This document shows, one piece after another, positions 42,693 to 43,113 of a stretch of DNA of 43,113 nucleotides. Under the pieces are notes generated by a model, which worked only from the letters and a program-made list of their open reading frames with translations, was not told where the DNA came from and searched no databases. The DNA is from Streptomyces pyxinae. Its GTDB lineage: Bacteria > Actinomycetota > Actinomycetes > Streptomycetales > Streptomycetaceae. The DNA is taken from positions 1 through 43,113 of the forward strand of contig NZ_JANUGQ010000041.1 in assembly GCF_024756275.1 (NCBI RefSeq), written 5' to 3'. Both the position numbers and the translations under genes were made by a program. The first letter of the stretch is position 1. Every line of letters starts with the position of its first letter.

Positions 42693-43075
42693 GAGCCCGC
42701 CCGGCCCTTCACCCAGGCACGCATCTCCTCGACCGTCATCTCCACCGAGTTGTCGATGCCGCGCAGCTTGTCCAGCTCGATGGCGGTGAGAGCGAGGCCG
42801 GTCTCCAGCACATCCAGTACGGCCGGGGAGACCAGCACACCAAGGGTCTTGCCGTCCTCGTCGGTGAGGGACAGCTTCTGGGCGCCGCGAACGAACTCCG
42901 CCGCCTTGCCCGGTTCCAGAGCCGGGCTCGCGCCCAGCTCCTCCATCCGGTCGAACTCCTCCTGCGCCTGGGACACATAGCGGGCCATCGCCCGGAGCTG
43001 TGGCCCGGCCCCCGCCAGCGGGACGGTGTCGATCGGGCCCTGGCGCTCGTAACCTTCGATCTCTGCGGGATCCAT
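42689..43075 (-). CDS. antitoxin partner of the RelE-type toxin
   Basis: 128 residues, acidic, located first in the pair with a 4-bp overlap to the toxin. The C-terminal half has SLTDEDGKTLGVLVSPAVLDVLETGLALTAIELDKLRGIDNSVEMTVEEMRAWVKGRAG. Its VLVSPAVLDVLE stretch resembles the strand-helix of Phd/YefM antitoxins. It is longer than typical Phd/YefM (75-90 residues), with an extra N-terminal helical part (QLRAMARYVSQAQEEFDRMEEL). The ATG at 43075 is preferred; GACGGT lies 7 nt upstream and GGGG just before the ATG could act as a weak ribosome-binding site. The right window edge follows. Confidence 0.82.
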   Translation of the reverse strand: MDPAEIEGYERQGPIDTVPLAGAGPQLRAMARYVSQAQEEFDRMEELGASPALEPGKAAEFVRGAQKLSLTDEDGKTLGVLVSPAVLDVLETGLALTAIELDKLRGIDNSVEMTVEEMRAWVKGRAGS

Positions 43076-43113
43076 GCACCCCACCGTCGCAGAGCGCGAC
43101 ACTGACCGGCAGA

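Overview
The window is very high-GC DNA with gene families, lengths and gene order typical of Streptomyces or a close Streptomycetaceae relative. Markers are SigE with CseA, CseB and CseC, DisA beside RadA, Lsr2, ClpC with an upstream ClgR-type box, and a kinase with a PQQ-like sensor. I recognise the order proC - ilvD - radA - disA - mutY - sigE/cseABC - M23 peptidase - dacB - clpC - lsr2 from memory of the Streptomyces core; no search was run. I support 36 protein genes. No tRNA, CRISPR array or insertion sequence is visible.

Left edge (1-310): a promoter and leader that look like those of a ribosomal RNA operon transcribed leftwards out of the window, with a -35 box overlapping the proC stop codon. 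Then come proC, a large secreted PI-PLC/SGNH/fibronectin hydrolase (1425-4331), an ABC-2 exporter pair with a dyad over its first start codon, a small membrane protein, an SH3 protein, and a transmembrane Ser/Thr kinase (7627-9984).

Centre (10-25 kb): a small membrane protein, ilvD, a TetR regulator carrying an ~89-residue glycine-rich insert and coupled to a TIM-barrel isomerase, a Ppx/GppA-type protein, a Cys-rich protein, a membrane-anchored sigma-like protein with a BACON-like outer domain, then radA, disA (c-di-AMP synthase), a Gly-rich membrane protein, a PAP2 phosphatase and mutY. Right-centre (25.8-35.6 kb): the envelope-stress operon sigE-cseA-cseB-cseC, a divergent TetR/drug-exporter pair, an M23 peptidase and a DacB carboxypeptidase. 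Right end: clpC, an uncharacterised gene converging on lsr2, an N-acetylglutamate-synthase-like GNAT, a BlaI-type repressor, two small unknowns and a RelE-type toxin-antitoxin pair.

Two window-scale patterns stand out. First, at least twelve genes have no Shine-Dalgarno sequence but carry a -10 hexamer 6-8 nt before the start codon, predicting leaderless mRNAs. Second, most long intergenic stretches hold their own short tandem repeat, with different units at different places. Functionally the window is rich in cell-envelope functions: SigE signalling, PG hydrolases, a PAP2 phosphatase, a kinase, and the c-di-AMP synthase. Nothing here is clearly a new multi-gene defence or biosynthetic system. 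The best candidates for new biology are the sigma/BACON fusion, the PLC-SGNH fusion and the TetR insert.
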